NCBI GenBank assembly: GCA_020633195.1
Contig: JACKEC010000023.1
Span: 62,001-126,000 of the forward strand
Reading direction: 5' to 3'
From: Sandaracinaceae bacterium
GTDB lineage: Bacteria; Myxococcota_A; Polyangia; Polyangiales; Sandaracinaceae
Length of the DNA stretch: 64,000 bases
The stretch's first letter is position 1. Every line of letters starts with the position of its first letter. This document shows positions 15,032 through 22,455 of this stretch, one piece after another. The notes under the pieces are model-generated. The model searched no databases. It was not told where the DNA came from and worked only from the letters and a program-made list of their open reading frames with translations. A program made the translations under genes and the position numbers.

Positions 15032-15781
15032 TCAGCGCAGCGCCATCACGACGCCGAAGACGGGATCCGTCAGGGGCTCGGGCCCGTTCGCCGCGTCCAC
15101 CGCCCAGCCGATCAGGATCGCGCCCACGATGAGCGCGAGCGCCGAGCCCGTCAGCACGCCGATGAGGGCCCACGGCGGCTCGTCGTCGACGGGCTCGACG
15201 TCGCCGACCGGTCCCCCGGTGGCGGCCGCGGCCGAGACGGTGAGCACCAGCCGCCGCGTGTGCCCTCGCTCGATCCTCACCCGCTGCTGCGCCGTCCGTC
15301 CGTCGTTCGTGCGCACCGCGACGAGGTGCGGGCCCGGGTCGAGCTCGAGCTGCCGCCGCCCGTTCTCCACCACGCCCGACGGTGCGCCGTCCACCTGGAT
15401 GTCCGCGCGCGTCGCGCCTTCGATCGCGAGGTCGAGGTGGCCGACCTCGACGTCGGCTCGCGCGCACTCTCGCTCGGCCTCCGCGCGGTGCGCGCCACGG
15501 AGTCGACCGAAGCCGTCGTCGAGCAGGCGCTCGCAGACGGCGCGCGCGCGGACGGGCTGCTCGGTGCCGAGGAGGGCGAGCACCAGGTTGAAGGCGGTCG
15601 CCGGTCGCGCTTGCCGGTCGAGCGACTCCTGGAGTCGATCCCGCGCCTCGGGGAAGCGTCCGTCGAGCAGCGCCGCGTAGCCCCGCTCGAAGAGCGAGCG
15701 CGCCGAGTCGGCGTCCTGGGCGCGCGCCGGGCTCGCGACGACGAGCAGCGCCAGCAGCGCCACGGCGACGGCACCCTTCAT
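15032..15781 (-). CDS. TPR protein with C-terminal membrane anchor, kinase partner
   Basis: The protein has 249 residues: a signal peptide (to about Ala22), TPR-like helices (about 25-115), a PEGA-like beta segment (about 130-190), a membrane helix (about 208-232) and a short tail. It has the same layout as the proteins at 2585-3394 and 41505-42233. Its ATG overlaps the stop of the kinase gene 15778-17277 as ATGA, so the two are probably made together. The TPR part should lie in the periplasm and may present a signal to the extracytoplasmic tail of the kinase; that is an inference from coupling. The gene ends 42 bp beyond the bidirectional hairpin. Confidence 0.78.
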   Translation of the reverse strand: MKGAVAVALLALLVVASPARAQDADSARSLFERGYAALLDGRFPEARDRLQESLDRQARPATAFNLVLALLGTEQPVRARAVCERLLDDGFGRLRGAHRAEAERECARADVEVGHLDLAIEGATRADIQVDGAPSGVVENGRRQLELDPGPHLVAVRTNDGRTAQQRVRIERGHTRRLVLTVSAAAATGGPVGDVEPVDDEPPWALIGVLTGSALALIVGAILIGWAVDAANGPEPLTDPVFGVVMALR

Positions 15782-17277
15782 TCGCCGTCGCCCTCGTCCC
15801 AGCCCCACGCGCGACGAGCCAGGGAGCCGGCTGCGCTGCGGCGACGAACGGGTGTCCGGCGTCGTCGGGTCCGCGGGGGCCGCTCCGCCGGCGCCGGCTC
15901 CTCGACCTCCACCGCCGGCCCGACCTCGGCTTCGACCAGCGTCGGCTCGGCAGGGGTCTCGACGCGCGGCGCTGGCGCGGTCTCCGAGGTGGGCGGCGGG
16001 GCCGGGGGGAGCGCCGGAGCGCGGATCGGGGCGGCGAGCTCCGGATCGAGCTCGCGACCGTCGGCGAGGAACCACCCCGCCGCGAGGCCGGCCCCCACCG
16101 TGACGCCCACGCCGATCGCCCACCAGAGGGGGCGGTTGCTCGAGGCGGCGCGGCGCGTCCGCACCGCGGCGGTCGTCTCGGCGGTCGGCTCGCCTCCGTC
16201 GGTGATCGTCGCCTCTGGTCCGGCCTCGCGGGTGAGCCGCGTCGGCTCGTCGTGGAGGCCGAGCGCGGGTACCGGGGGCGTCGCCTCGAGGGGAAGCTCG
16301 AAGTCCGTTCGCTCGAGCGCGGCGGCGACGAGGGCGCGCTGGCGCTCGCGCTCGTCGCCGAACGAGCGGCGCATGAACCGCTCGATCGACGTGTCCTCAC
16401 CCGCCTCGCGGGCCGCGGCCACGATCGGCTCGAGGCGCGCCGCCACGGCGCGGGCCGACGCAGGTCGCGCCGCGCGCTCCTTCGAGAGCAGCTCGCGGAC
16501 GAGCGCTCCGAGCGCCTCGGGGACGTCGCTCCGCTCCGCGCACACGTCGGGGGGCGGCTCCTCCTGGATGCGGCGCACGACCGCGTCGAGCGGCCCCGAG
16601 TACAGCCGACCGCAGACGAGCAGCTCGTAGAGGACGACCCCGAACGAGAAGAGATCGGAGCGGGCGTCGAGCTCCTCGGCCCTCACCTGCTCCGGCGACA
16701 TGTAGCCGAACTTGCCCTTCACCGAGCCCTCGTCGCCGGTCGTCCGGTGGTCGAGCGCGCGGGCCACCCCGAAGTCGGTCACCCGCGCGAGCCCATCGAA
16801 CCCGAGCAAGATGTTTTGCGGAGAGACATCTCGGTGCACCACCGAGAGCCGTCGGCCGCCGGCGCCCTCGAGCTCGTGCGCGGCGGCGAGCCCGAACGCC
16901 GCCTGACGCGCGATCTCCGCGCAGATGGCCACGGGCAGGAGCTCGCCCGCGCGGCGCGCGTCGACGAGCGGCCGCCACGCGGCGACGCCCTCGACGTAGT
17001 CCATCACGAGGTAGGGCCCCTGATCGTCCTCGCCGACGTCGAGCACGGGGACGACGTTCGGGTGCCGGATCAGCCCCGCGATCCGCGCCTCCTCGAGGAA
17101 CATCTCCCGGACCTCTCGGTCCTCGGACAGCTCCGCGTGGAGCCGCTTCATCGCGTAGATCCGCGCGAACGTGCCCTCGCGGCGGACGACGAGCTCCACC
17201 CGGCCCATCCCCCCGCGAGCGATGTCGGCGACCGGTTCGTAGGCCCTGCCGGTCGCCCGCGCCTGGCTACCGTTCAC
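15778..17277 (-). CDS. Membrane Ser/Thr protein kinase
   Basis: The protein has 499 residues. The kinase domain (about 12-280) has GGMGRVE, YAMKRL, HRDVSPQN and DFGVAR, all catalytic residues present. A single membrane helix at about 382-404 is followed by an extracytoplasmic tail rich in Pro, Ala and Glu that ends in a basic Arg cluster. The kinase half is clearly paralogous to 8992-11574, but that protein has a binding domain where this one has a low-complexity tail. Sensing may be handed to the coupled TPR protein. The GTG start follows a TAGCTT hexamer in the same context as the paralogue. The FHA activator gene lies 50 bp upstream in the same direction. Confidence 0.87.
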   Translation of the reverse strand: MNGSQARATGRAYEPVADIARGGMGRVELVVRREGTFARIYAMKRLHAELSEDREVREMFLEEARIAGLIRHPNVVPVLDVGEDDQGPYLVMDYVEGVAAWRPLVDARRAGELLPVAICAEIARQAAFGLAAAHELEGAGGRRLSVVHRDVSPQNILLGFDGLARVTDFGVARALDHRTTGDEGSVKGKFGYMSPEQVRAEELDARSDLFSFGVVLYELLVCGRLYSGPLDAVVRRIQEEPPPDVCAERSDVPEALGALVRELLSKERAARPASARAVAARLEPIVAAAREAGEDTSIERFMRRSFGDERERQRALVAAALERTDFELPLEATPPVPALGLHDEPTRLTREAGPEATITDGGEPTAETTAAVRTRRAASSNRPLWWAIGVGVTVGAGLAAGWFLADGRELDPELAAPIRAPALPPAPPPTSETAPAPRVETPAEPTLVEAEVGPAVEVEEPAPAERPPRTRRRRTPVRRRSAAGSLARRAWGWDEGDGE

Positions 17278-17284
17278 GACCCTC

Positions 17285-17290
17285 AAGCTA
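17285..17290 (-). promoter_or_regulatory. -10 element (TAGCTT) of the second kinase
   Basis: GCGTGGTAGCTTG on the minus strand repeats the promoter core of the kinase at 8992. The predicted transcript start, 17278, is one base before GTG 17277. Confidence 0.55.
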
Positions 17291-17327
17291 CCACGCGACC
17301 GAGGCGGCTCTCAAAAGGGCGAAGCGG

Positions 17328-18704
17328 TCAGCGCGGGCCGCGGTCCTTGCGCGGCCGAGGCAGGCCGTACTCCTCGATCCGGCTGATCAGCGTGCGTCGG
17401 GGCATCCCGAGGAGCCGCGCGGCTTTGGTCTGGTTCCCTTCGCACTCGGCGAGCGCCGCGACGATGCGTTGCCTCTCGAGCGCCGCGAGGTCCTCCCGCA
17501 GGTCCCCCGAGGACGCCACCGCGGGGCTCGGCGCGGGCGCCCGCCGACCGTCGACCACCTCCTGGGGCAGGTGATCGACGCCGAGCTTCGGACCCTCCGC
17601 GAGCGCGGCCGCTCGCTCCATCACGTTGCGGAGCTCGCGGACGTTGCCCGGCCAGGCGTACGTGAGGAGGGCGGCGGCGGCCTCCTCGGTGGGCTCGAGA
17701 TGGGGGCGACCGCTCGCCGCGAGGAAGTGCGCCGCGAGGGGCAAGATCTCGCTCGGCCGATCGCGGAGCGCCGGGATCTCCAAGCTGATGCCCTTGAGGC
17801 GGTAATACAGATCCTGACGGAAGGTGCCGAGCGCGCTCTCGGCCTCGAGGTCGCGGTTCGTGGCCGCGACGAAGCGCACGTCGACCGAGCGAGGCTGGAC
17901 GGCCCCGACGCGCTTGACCTCGAGCGCCTCGATCACGCGGAGCAACTTGGCTTGTAGCGCCAGCGGCATCTCCCCGACCTCGTCGAGGAGCAGGGTCCCG
18001 CCGTGCGCCGCCTCCACGAGCCCCGCGTGCGCGCGATCCGCCCCCGTGAACGCGCCGCGCTCGTGGCCGAACAGCTCGCTCTCGAGGAGCTGCGGGGAGA
18101 GCGCGGCGCAGTTGATCTTGACGAACGGTCCGCCCGAGCGCGTCGACTGTGCGTGGACGGCGGCGGCGAAGACCTCCTTGCCGACCCCGGTCTCCCCGAG
18201 CAGGAGGACGTTGAGGCGCGTCGGCGCCACCCGCGCGACGAGGTCGTAGAGGCGCTCCACCGCGGGATCCACGACGAGGTGGCCCGGGGGTCGAGGGCGG
18301 GGCGTCGCCGCCGCCTCGGCGTCGAGGGTCGGTGGGTTCGGCCCCGCGTGGACCACGAGCAGCGCCGTCCCGATCTGGATCGCGGACCCGACGGGGACGA
18401 CCGCGTGCCCGTGCGCTTGCACCGGAACACCAGCCACCACGAGCCCGTTGGCGCTCCCTAGATCCTCGACGGTCACCTGATCGCCCACGTGGATCACCGC
18501 GTGACGACGGGAGATCGCGCGGTCCGCGATCGCGATCTCGCACTCGGTCGAGCGCCCGACGGTCAGGGCGCTGCCGGGGACGAGCGCGACCACGCTGGGC
18601 GTCGCCCCGAGCACGACGAGCCATCGAGGTGGCTGCTTCTCCTCGCGCGGGCTGGGGAGCCGGAAGGTCTCCACCCCTTCGAAGTCGTCGAAGTCACTGC
18701 TCAT
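17328..18704 (-). CDS. FHA-domain sigma-54 activator (enhancer-binding protein)
   Basis: The protein has 458 residues. An FHA domain (about 40-115) has the phosphothreonine-binding signature GRS, SRRH and SANG. A central AAA+ domain has Walker A GETGVGKE, the sigma-54 contact loop GAFTGAD and Walker B LLLDEVGEM. A C-terminal Fis-type helix-turn-helix is seen in NQTKAARLLGMPRRTL. It has no receiver domain, so input should be a phosphorylated protein, made by a Ser/Thr kinase, rather than a histidine kinase. Two such kinases flank the locus. Three sigma-54-like promoters with a common upstream repeat lie within 12 kb and are natural candidate targets. ATG 18704 is preceded by a TATCGT hexamer; the open frame continues upstream without protein-like sequence. 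Confidence 0.9.
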   Translation of the reverse strand: MSSDFDDFEGVETFRLPSPREEKQPPRWLVVLGATPSVVALVPGSALTVGRSTECEIAIADRAISRRHAVIHVGDQVTVEDLGSANGLVVAGVPVQAHGHAVVPVGSAIQIGTALLVVHAGPNPPTLDAEAAATPRPRPPGHLVVDPAVERLYDLVARVAPTRLNVLLLGETGVGKEVFAAAVHAQSTRSGGPFVKINCAALSPQLLESELFGHERGAFTGADRAHAGLVEAAHGGTLLLDEVGEMPLALQAKLLRVIEALEVKRVGAVQPRSVDVRFVAATNRDLEAESALGTFRQDLYYRLKGISLEIPALRDRPSEILPLAAHFLAASGRPHLEPTEEAAAALLTYAWPGNVRELRNVMERAAALAEGPKLGVDHLPQEVVDGRRAPAPSPAVASSGDLREDLAALERQRIVAALAECEGNQTKAARLLGMPRRTLISRIEEYGLPRPRKDRGPR

Positions 18705-18713
18705 GGACTCCCC

Positions 18714-18719
18714 ACGATA
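18714..18719 (-). promoter_or_regulatory. -10 element (TATCGT) of the FHA activator
   Basis: Predicted transcript start 18707 is 3 nt before ATG 18704. Confidence 0.45.
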
Positions 18720-18769
18720 CTGGTCCGAGGTGCGCAGCGTCCACGGCTCGGACCGCGCCCACGCGGTGC

Positions 18770-18775
18770 TACTCT
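18770..18775 (+). promoter_or_regulatory. -10 element (TACTCT) of the MopE-like lipoprotein
   Basis: Predicted transcript start 18782 is 2 nt before ATG 18784, which supports this start over the upstream in-frame ATG at 18703. Confidence 0.5.
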
Positions 18776-18783
18776 GGGCGGGG

Positions 18784-20052
18784 ATGAGGGGAGGTCCTGC
18801 GAACGCCTGCATGCTGCTCGCGGTCGCCGCGATCGTCGGCTGCTCGGGCGAGTCGGCCAGCGAGATCACTCAGACCGTCGTGATCGTCGACGCGCAACCT
18901 TGCGTGCGAGACGCGGCGCGTGGAGCGCGCGTGCGCGTCTTCGGCGACGACGGGGCCGTCGTCCTCGACCAGAGCGTCAGCTTCGTCGACGGTGAAGACG
19001 GCGCGACGTCGCTGCCGCTGAGGATTCCGATCGTCCCGATCGACGGGGACGCCACCCGCCGGTTCTGGGTCGACGTCAGCTTCACGGGCCTCCCGGGGAG
19101 CTCTCTCGGCGTGGTCCGCGTCGCAGGCAGCTACCTCGAGGGGCGGCTCGCGGCCATCCCGACCTGTCTGGTGGAGGGCTGCCGCGGCGTCGACTGTGGC
19201 GTGTGCGCCCCGCCGGCGCCGTGCTCGACGTGTCGAGCGGACGTCGGCGCGTGCGCGTCCACCGTGATCACCCCCATCCCGTTCGAGAACGCGGAGTCGG
19301 CGTGCGGATCGGGGCCGTCGACCTGCGGAGCAGACGCTGGCGCCGCGACGTGCGACGGAGGTTGCGACGCGGGGGTCTCGACCCCCGACGGCTCGGTCGG
19401 CGACGACGCGGGCGTGGGCGACGCAGGCCCGCCCCCTCCCGAGTGCACCAGCGATGGCGATTGCGACGACGCTGACGGCTGCACGACCGACGTGTGCGCG
19501 AGCGAGCGGTGTGTCCACGGTGCGGTGGACGCGGACGGCGACGGGCACGCCCCGACCGGGTGTGGGGGCGACGACTGCAACGACGGGGATCCGGGGGTCC
19601 ACCCGGGCGTCGTCGACGTGTGCAACGGCCGCGACGACAACTGCTCTGGGGTGGCCGACGAGGGCGTCGCCGAGAGCTGCGGCAACGGCGCCGACGACGA
19701 CTGCGACGGTGTCGTCGACTGCTTCGACCCCGACTGCGCCGGCGCCTGCCAACAGCGCCAGTGCAACCCCGGCTTCCCCCAGTTCCGGTGGTGCGGCGGG
19801 AGCTGCGTCAACACCAACCAGCCCTCGAACTGCGGCGGCTGCGGCATCGTGTGTCGCGGGACGGCCTGTCGAACCGACCTCGGCGACGGACATCCTCGCT
19901 GTGGCTGCATGACCAACGACAGCCCGTGCCCGGGCACGCACTGCAACACGGCGGCTCGCGCGTGCGCCTGCACCGACGCGGCGAGCTGTGGTCCCAACGC
20001 GCACTGCTCCCCGGGCGGCGGCTTGCCGGCCTATTGCGACTTCAACTTCTGA
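18784..20052 (+). CDS. Cys-rich lipoprotein with MopE-like metal-binding repeats
   Basis: The 422-residue protein has a leader ending in Ile-Val-Gly-Cys, a lipobox. A beta-rich N-terminal domain (to about 120) and a Cys-rich, Asp/Gly-rich linker follow. Around residues 215-320 come repeats of the type D-x-D-G-D-G and C-x-G-x-D-D-x-C, as in the putative metal-binding motif of MopE, the surface copper protein of Methylococcus. The last 80 residues contain more Cys-rich segments (CGGCGIVC, CGCMTND). Its place is probably the outer surface; metal binding is an inference from the motif. It is divergent from the FHA activator gene. Confidence 0.78.
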   Translation: MRGGPANACMLLAVAAIVGCSGESASEITQTVVIVDAQPCVRDAARGARVRVFGDDGAVVLDQSVSFVDGEDGATSLPLRIPIVPIDGDATRRFWVDVSFTGLPGSSLGVVRVAGSYLEGRLAAIPTCLVEGCRGVDCGVCAPPAPCSTCRADVGACASTVITPIPFENAESACGSGPSTCGADAGAATCDGGCDAGVSTPDGSVGDDAGVGDAGPPPPECTSDGDCDDADGCTTDVCASERCVHGAVDADGDGHAPTGCGGDDCNDGDPGVHPGVVDVCNGRDDNCSGVADEGVAESCGNGADDDCDGVVDCFDPDCAGACQQRQCNPGFPQFRWCGGSCVNTNQPSNCGGCGIVCRGTACRTDLGDGHPRCGCMTNDSPCPGTHCNTAARACACTDAASCGPNAHCSPGGGLPAYCDFNF

Positions 20053-20069
20053 GAGGTTGGCGACGAGTC

Positions 20070-20087
20070 GGTCGCGCGCCAGCGACC
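20070..20087. terminator. Hairpin between convergent genes
   Basis: GGTCGC-GCGCCA-GCGACC is followed by TTCACTT. It lies in the 55-bp gap between the MopE-like gene and the oxidoreductase on the other strand. The stem is short, so the call is moderate. Confidence 0.4.
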
Positions 20088-20107
20088 TTCACTTCCGCGC
20101 TTCCGGT

Positions 20108-21112
20108 TCAGGCCGCTGCGACCTGCAAGACGACTTTCCCACGCGCGCGGCCCGTCTCGAGGTAGCGGTGGGCGTCGGCCACCTCGTCGAGCGCGAAGAC
20201 GCGATCGATCACCGGCCGGATGACGCCCTCGTCGACGAGCGCGGCGAGCTTGGCGAGGTTGGCGCCGCTGGCCTTGCGCGTGACGAGGCGCAGGCGCGCG
20301 CCGTTGTGGAGCCGCGCCCCGATGACGCGCCGGACGAGGTAGAGGCCGAACACGAGGACGCCGAGGAAGGCGCCGTGCTTCTTCGTGTAGGTGGGGAGGC
20401 CCGGCGTGATCGACGCGACCGTGCCGCGCGGCTTGACCGTCGCGAGCGCGCGCTCGAGGTGGTCGCCGCCCATCGACTCGAGGATGGCGTCGCAGTCCTT
20501 GGCGACGTCCTCGAAGCGCTCGGCGCGGTAGTCGATGACCCGGTCGGCCCCGAGCATCTTCAGCAGCTCGACGTTGCGCTCACTGCACGTCGTGTAGACA
20601 TCCGCGCCGAGGTGCTTGGCGAGCTGGATGGCGACCGTGCCGACCCCGCCGGCGCCCGCCTGGATGAGGACCTTCTGACCCGGCTGCACGTCGCAGGTGT
20701 CGACGAGCGCGTTCCACGCGGTCAGGCCGACGAGCGGCAGCGCGGCCGCCTCGTTGTGCGTGAGCGACGCGGGCTTCTTCGCGCACTCGTCGGCGCGGAC
20801 GACCACCTCCTCCGCGTAGCAGCCCATGCGCTTGTGGCTCGGCGAGGAGAAGACCTCGTCGCCGACCGCGAAGTCGGTGACCTTCGCGCCGACCTCGGTC
20901 ACGACGCCGGAGACGTCCATCCCGAGCGTCCACGGCATGCTCAGCGGCACGATCGCGCGCTGCGCGCCGGAGCGGAGCTTGAAGTCGATCGGGTTCACGC
21001 TCGAGGCGTGGACCGCGATGCGCAGGTCCTTGGGGCCGATCGCGGTGGGGGCGACGTCTTCGACGGCGAGGACGTCGGCGTCCCCGTAGGAGCGGATTCG
21101 AATGGCTTTCAT
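20108..21112 (-). CDS. NAD(P)H-dependent quinone oxidoreductase/alcohol dehydrogenase family
   Basis: The protein has 334 residues of the medium-chain dehydrogenase superfamily. The GroES-like N-terminal half has SSVNPIDFKLRSG and LGMDVSGVVTEVG. The Rossmann half has the QAGAGGVGTVAIQLAKHLGA nucleotide-binding motif. The zinc-ligand pattern of alcohol dehydrogenases is not visible, so a quinone or enone reductase of the zeta-crystallin type is likelier. The gene ends a three-gene operon. Its ATG overlaps the TVP38 stop by one base (TGATG). The TetR regulator at the head of the operon suggests induction by a small, perhaps reactive, compound. Confidence 0.85.
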   Translation of the reverse strand: MKAIRIRSYGDADVLAVEDVAPTAIGPKDLRIAVHASSVNPIDFKLRSGAQRAIVPLSMPWTLGMDVSGVVTEVGAKVTDFAVGDEVFSSPSHKRMGCYAEEVVVRADECAKKPASLTHNEAAALPLVGLTAWNALVDTCDVQPGQKVLIQAGAGGVGTVAIQLAKHLGADVYTTCSERNVELLKMLGADRVIDYRAERFEDVAKDCDAILESMGGDHLERALATVKPRGTVASITPGLPTYTKKHGAFLGVLVFGLYLVRRVIGARLHNGARLRLVTRKASGANLAKLAALVDEGVIRPVIDRVFALDEVADAHRYLETGRARGKVVLQVAAA

Positions 21113-21747
21113 CAGAGGATCCCGGTGGCGCACGACAAGAGGAAATCGGACAGGAACACGTAGACGGCGATGGGCGCGACGAGCCCGATCGCGGAGCCCG
21201 CGAAGTAGTGGCGGAAGCGCGTGGAGCTCATCGCGAGCGCGTAGTTGAGCGGCGGCGACAGCGCGAAGAGGGTGCGCAGGACGATGATCGTCAGCACCGG
21301 TCGCGCGTCGAGGCGGGCGAGGACGCGCTGCGCCCACTTCCACTTCAGGCCGGTCAGCGCGCGGCCGCCGACGCCGCGCACGAAGAAGAAGGACACCGAC
21401 ACCGACAGCAGCGCGCCCGTGTAGGCCAGCAGGAAGCCGATCACCGGCCCGTAGGCGACGCGCGCGGCGAGCACGAACGCGGCGCCCGGGAGCTGCGCGA
21501 GCTGCCCGATCGCGAACGAGACGAGGTAGGCCAGCGCGCCGAGCGCGCCCGCGTCGGAGGTCATCTCGCGGATCCCGTCCTGGGTCATCGAGTCGCGGAG
21601 GCCGGTCTGGTCGGCGACCACCCACGCGACCGCGAGGAGGGCCGCGAGGGTCGCCACGCGCAGCGCGCTCACCACCTTGGCGCGGCGTCGGGAGGGGGCC
21701 GGCTCGGAGCTCGGCGCGGACTCGTCCATCGGGGTCATCGGAGCCAT
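21112..21747 (-). CDS. TVP38/TMEM64-family membrane protein
   Basis: The 211-residue protein has a short charged N-terminus, one membrane helix at about 28-45, then the conserved domain of DedA/TVP38 proteins. That domain shows the PGAAFVLAARVAYGPVIGFLLAYTG-type core (written here only as its key Pro, Gly and Tyr residues), an Arg-x-Leu-Phe-Ala-Leu-Ser-Pro re-entrant segment, and two C-terminal helices. Members are inner-membrane proteins tied to lipid scrambling or membrane stress; the exact role is unknown. The gene is preceded by a 14-nt gap after the TetR gene and coupled to the oxidoreductase downstream. Confidence 0.82.
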   Translation of the reverse strand: MAPMTPMDESAPSSEPAPSRRRAKVVSALRVATLAALLAVAWVVADQTGLRDSMTQDGIREMTSDAGALGALAYLVSFAIGQLAQLPGAAFVLAARVAYGPVIGFLLAYTGALLSVSVSFFFVRGVGGRALTGLKWKWAQRVLARLDARPVLTIIVLRTLFALSPPLNYALAMSSTRFRHYFAGSAIGLVAPIAVYVFLSDFLLSCATGIL

Positions 21748-21761
21748 CGTCTCGTCCCTTC

Positions 21762-22376
21762 TCAGAGCAGCGTCTTCAGAGCCACGGAGGCCACGTAGTC
21801 GCCGAGCTGCTCGTCGGTCGCCTGCGGATCCGTCGCGCCGGCGATGATCGCGAGCTCGTCCTCGCCCATCACGGCCATCCGCGTGAGCAGGAACATCAAG
21901 CCCTGCAGCGGCACGCGCAGCGCCTGCGCCGGTCGGCCGAGCACGGGCGCGAGGACCTCGCTGGTCACGTCGAGGTAGCGCCGCTGCGAGTCGCGAGTGC
22001 GCTCGCTCGCGGCCTTCTCGTAGAGGGTCGCGCGGAGCAGGAAGCGGCTGTGGCTCGCGTGGTCGCGAGCGAACCGGAAGGCGCGCTTGGCGAGCGCCGC
22101 GACCTTGTCCTCGACGCCGCCCTCGGTGCTCGTGAGCGTCTCGAGCAGCGCGGCCCGCAGCCCCCCGAGCTCGGCGTAGCTCGCGTCGAGGCAGCGCTGG
22201 TAGAGCTTGGACTTGCACCCGAAGTAGTGGTGGACCGTCGCGAACGTCACCCCCGCGTCCCCGCCGATCGCGCGCAGGCTCGTCCCGTCGAGCCCCTCGC
22301 TCCCGAAGCGCCGGATCGCCGCGTCGAGGATGCGGTCCTTCGTCTCCTCGGCGTTCGCATTTCGGGGTCGGGCCAT
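21762..22376 (-). CDS. TetR-family transcriptional regulator
   Basis: The 204-residue protein has an N-terminal helix-turn-helix with the usual TetR signature: KDRILDAAIRRFGSEGLDGTSLRAI, shortened here to its key elements RILDAA, GLDGTSLRAI and the recognition helix VTFATVHHYFGCKSKL. The C-terminal ligand domain is all-helical, as expected. I chose ATG 22376. An upstream in-frame start exists, but it falls inside the promoter and operator region. It probably represses itself and the two downstream genes through the inverted repeats at 22388-22427. Confidence 0.9.
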   Translation of the reverse strand: MARPRNANAEETKDRILDAAIRRFGSEGLDGTSLRAIGGDAGVTFATVHHYFGCKSKLYQRCLDASYAELGGLRAALLETLTSTEGGVEDKVAALAKRAFRFARDHASHSRFLLRATLYEKAASERTRDSQRRYLDVTSEVLAPVLGRPAQALRVPLQGLMFLLTRMAVMGEDELAIIAGATDPQATDEQLGDYVASVALKTLL

Positions 22377-22387
22377 CGCGGTGACCG

Positions 22388-22427
22388 AACTTATGTATCC
22401 GATGATAAGTTTCGTCAACCGACGAAA
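22388..22427. promoter_or_regulatory. TetR promoter with two overlapping inverted repeats (operator candidates)
   Basis: On the minus strand TTGACG (22418-22413), a 17-bp spacer and CATAAG (22395-22390) make a sigma-70-like promoter, unusual in this window for having both boxes. A perfect repeat AACTTAT-N10-ATAAGTT (22388-22411) covers the -10 box. A second, TTTCGTC-AACC-GACGAAA (22410-22427), covers the -35 box. Both are AT-richer than their surroundings. Confidence 0.6.
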
Positions 22428-22455
22428 TGCACGTGTGGCGACGGTGCAGCCCGGC

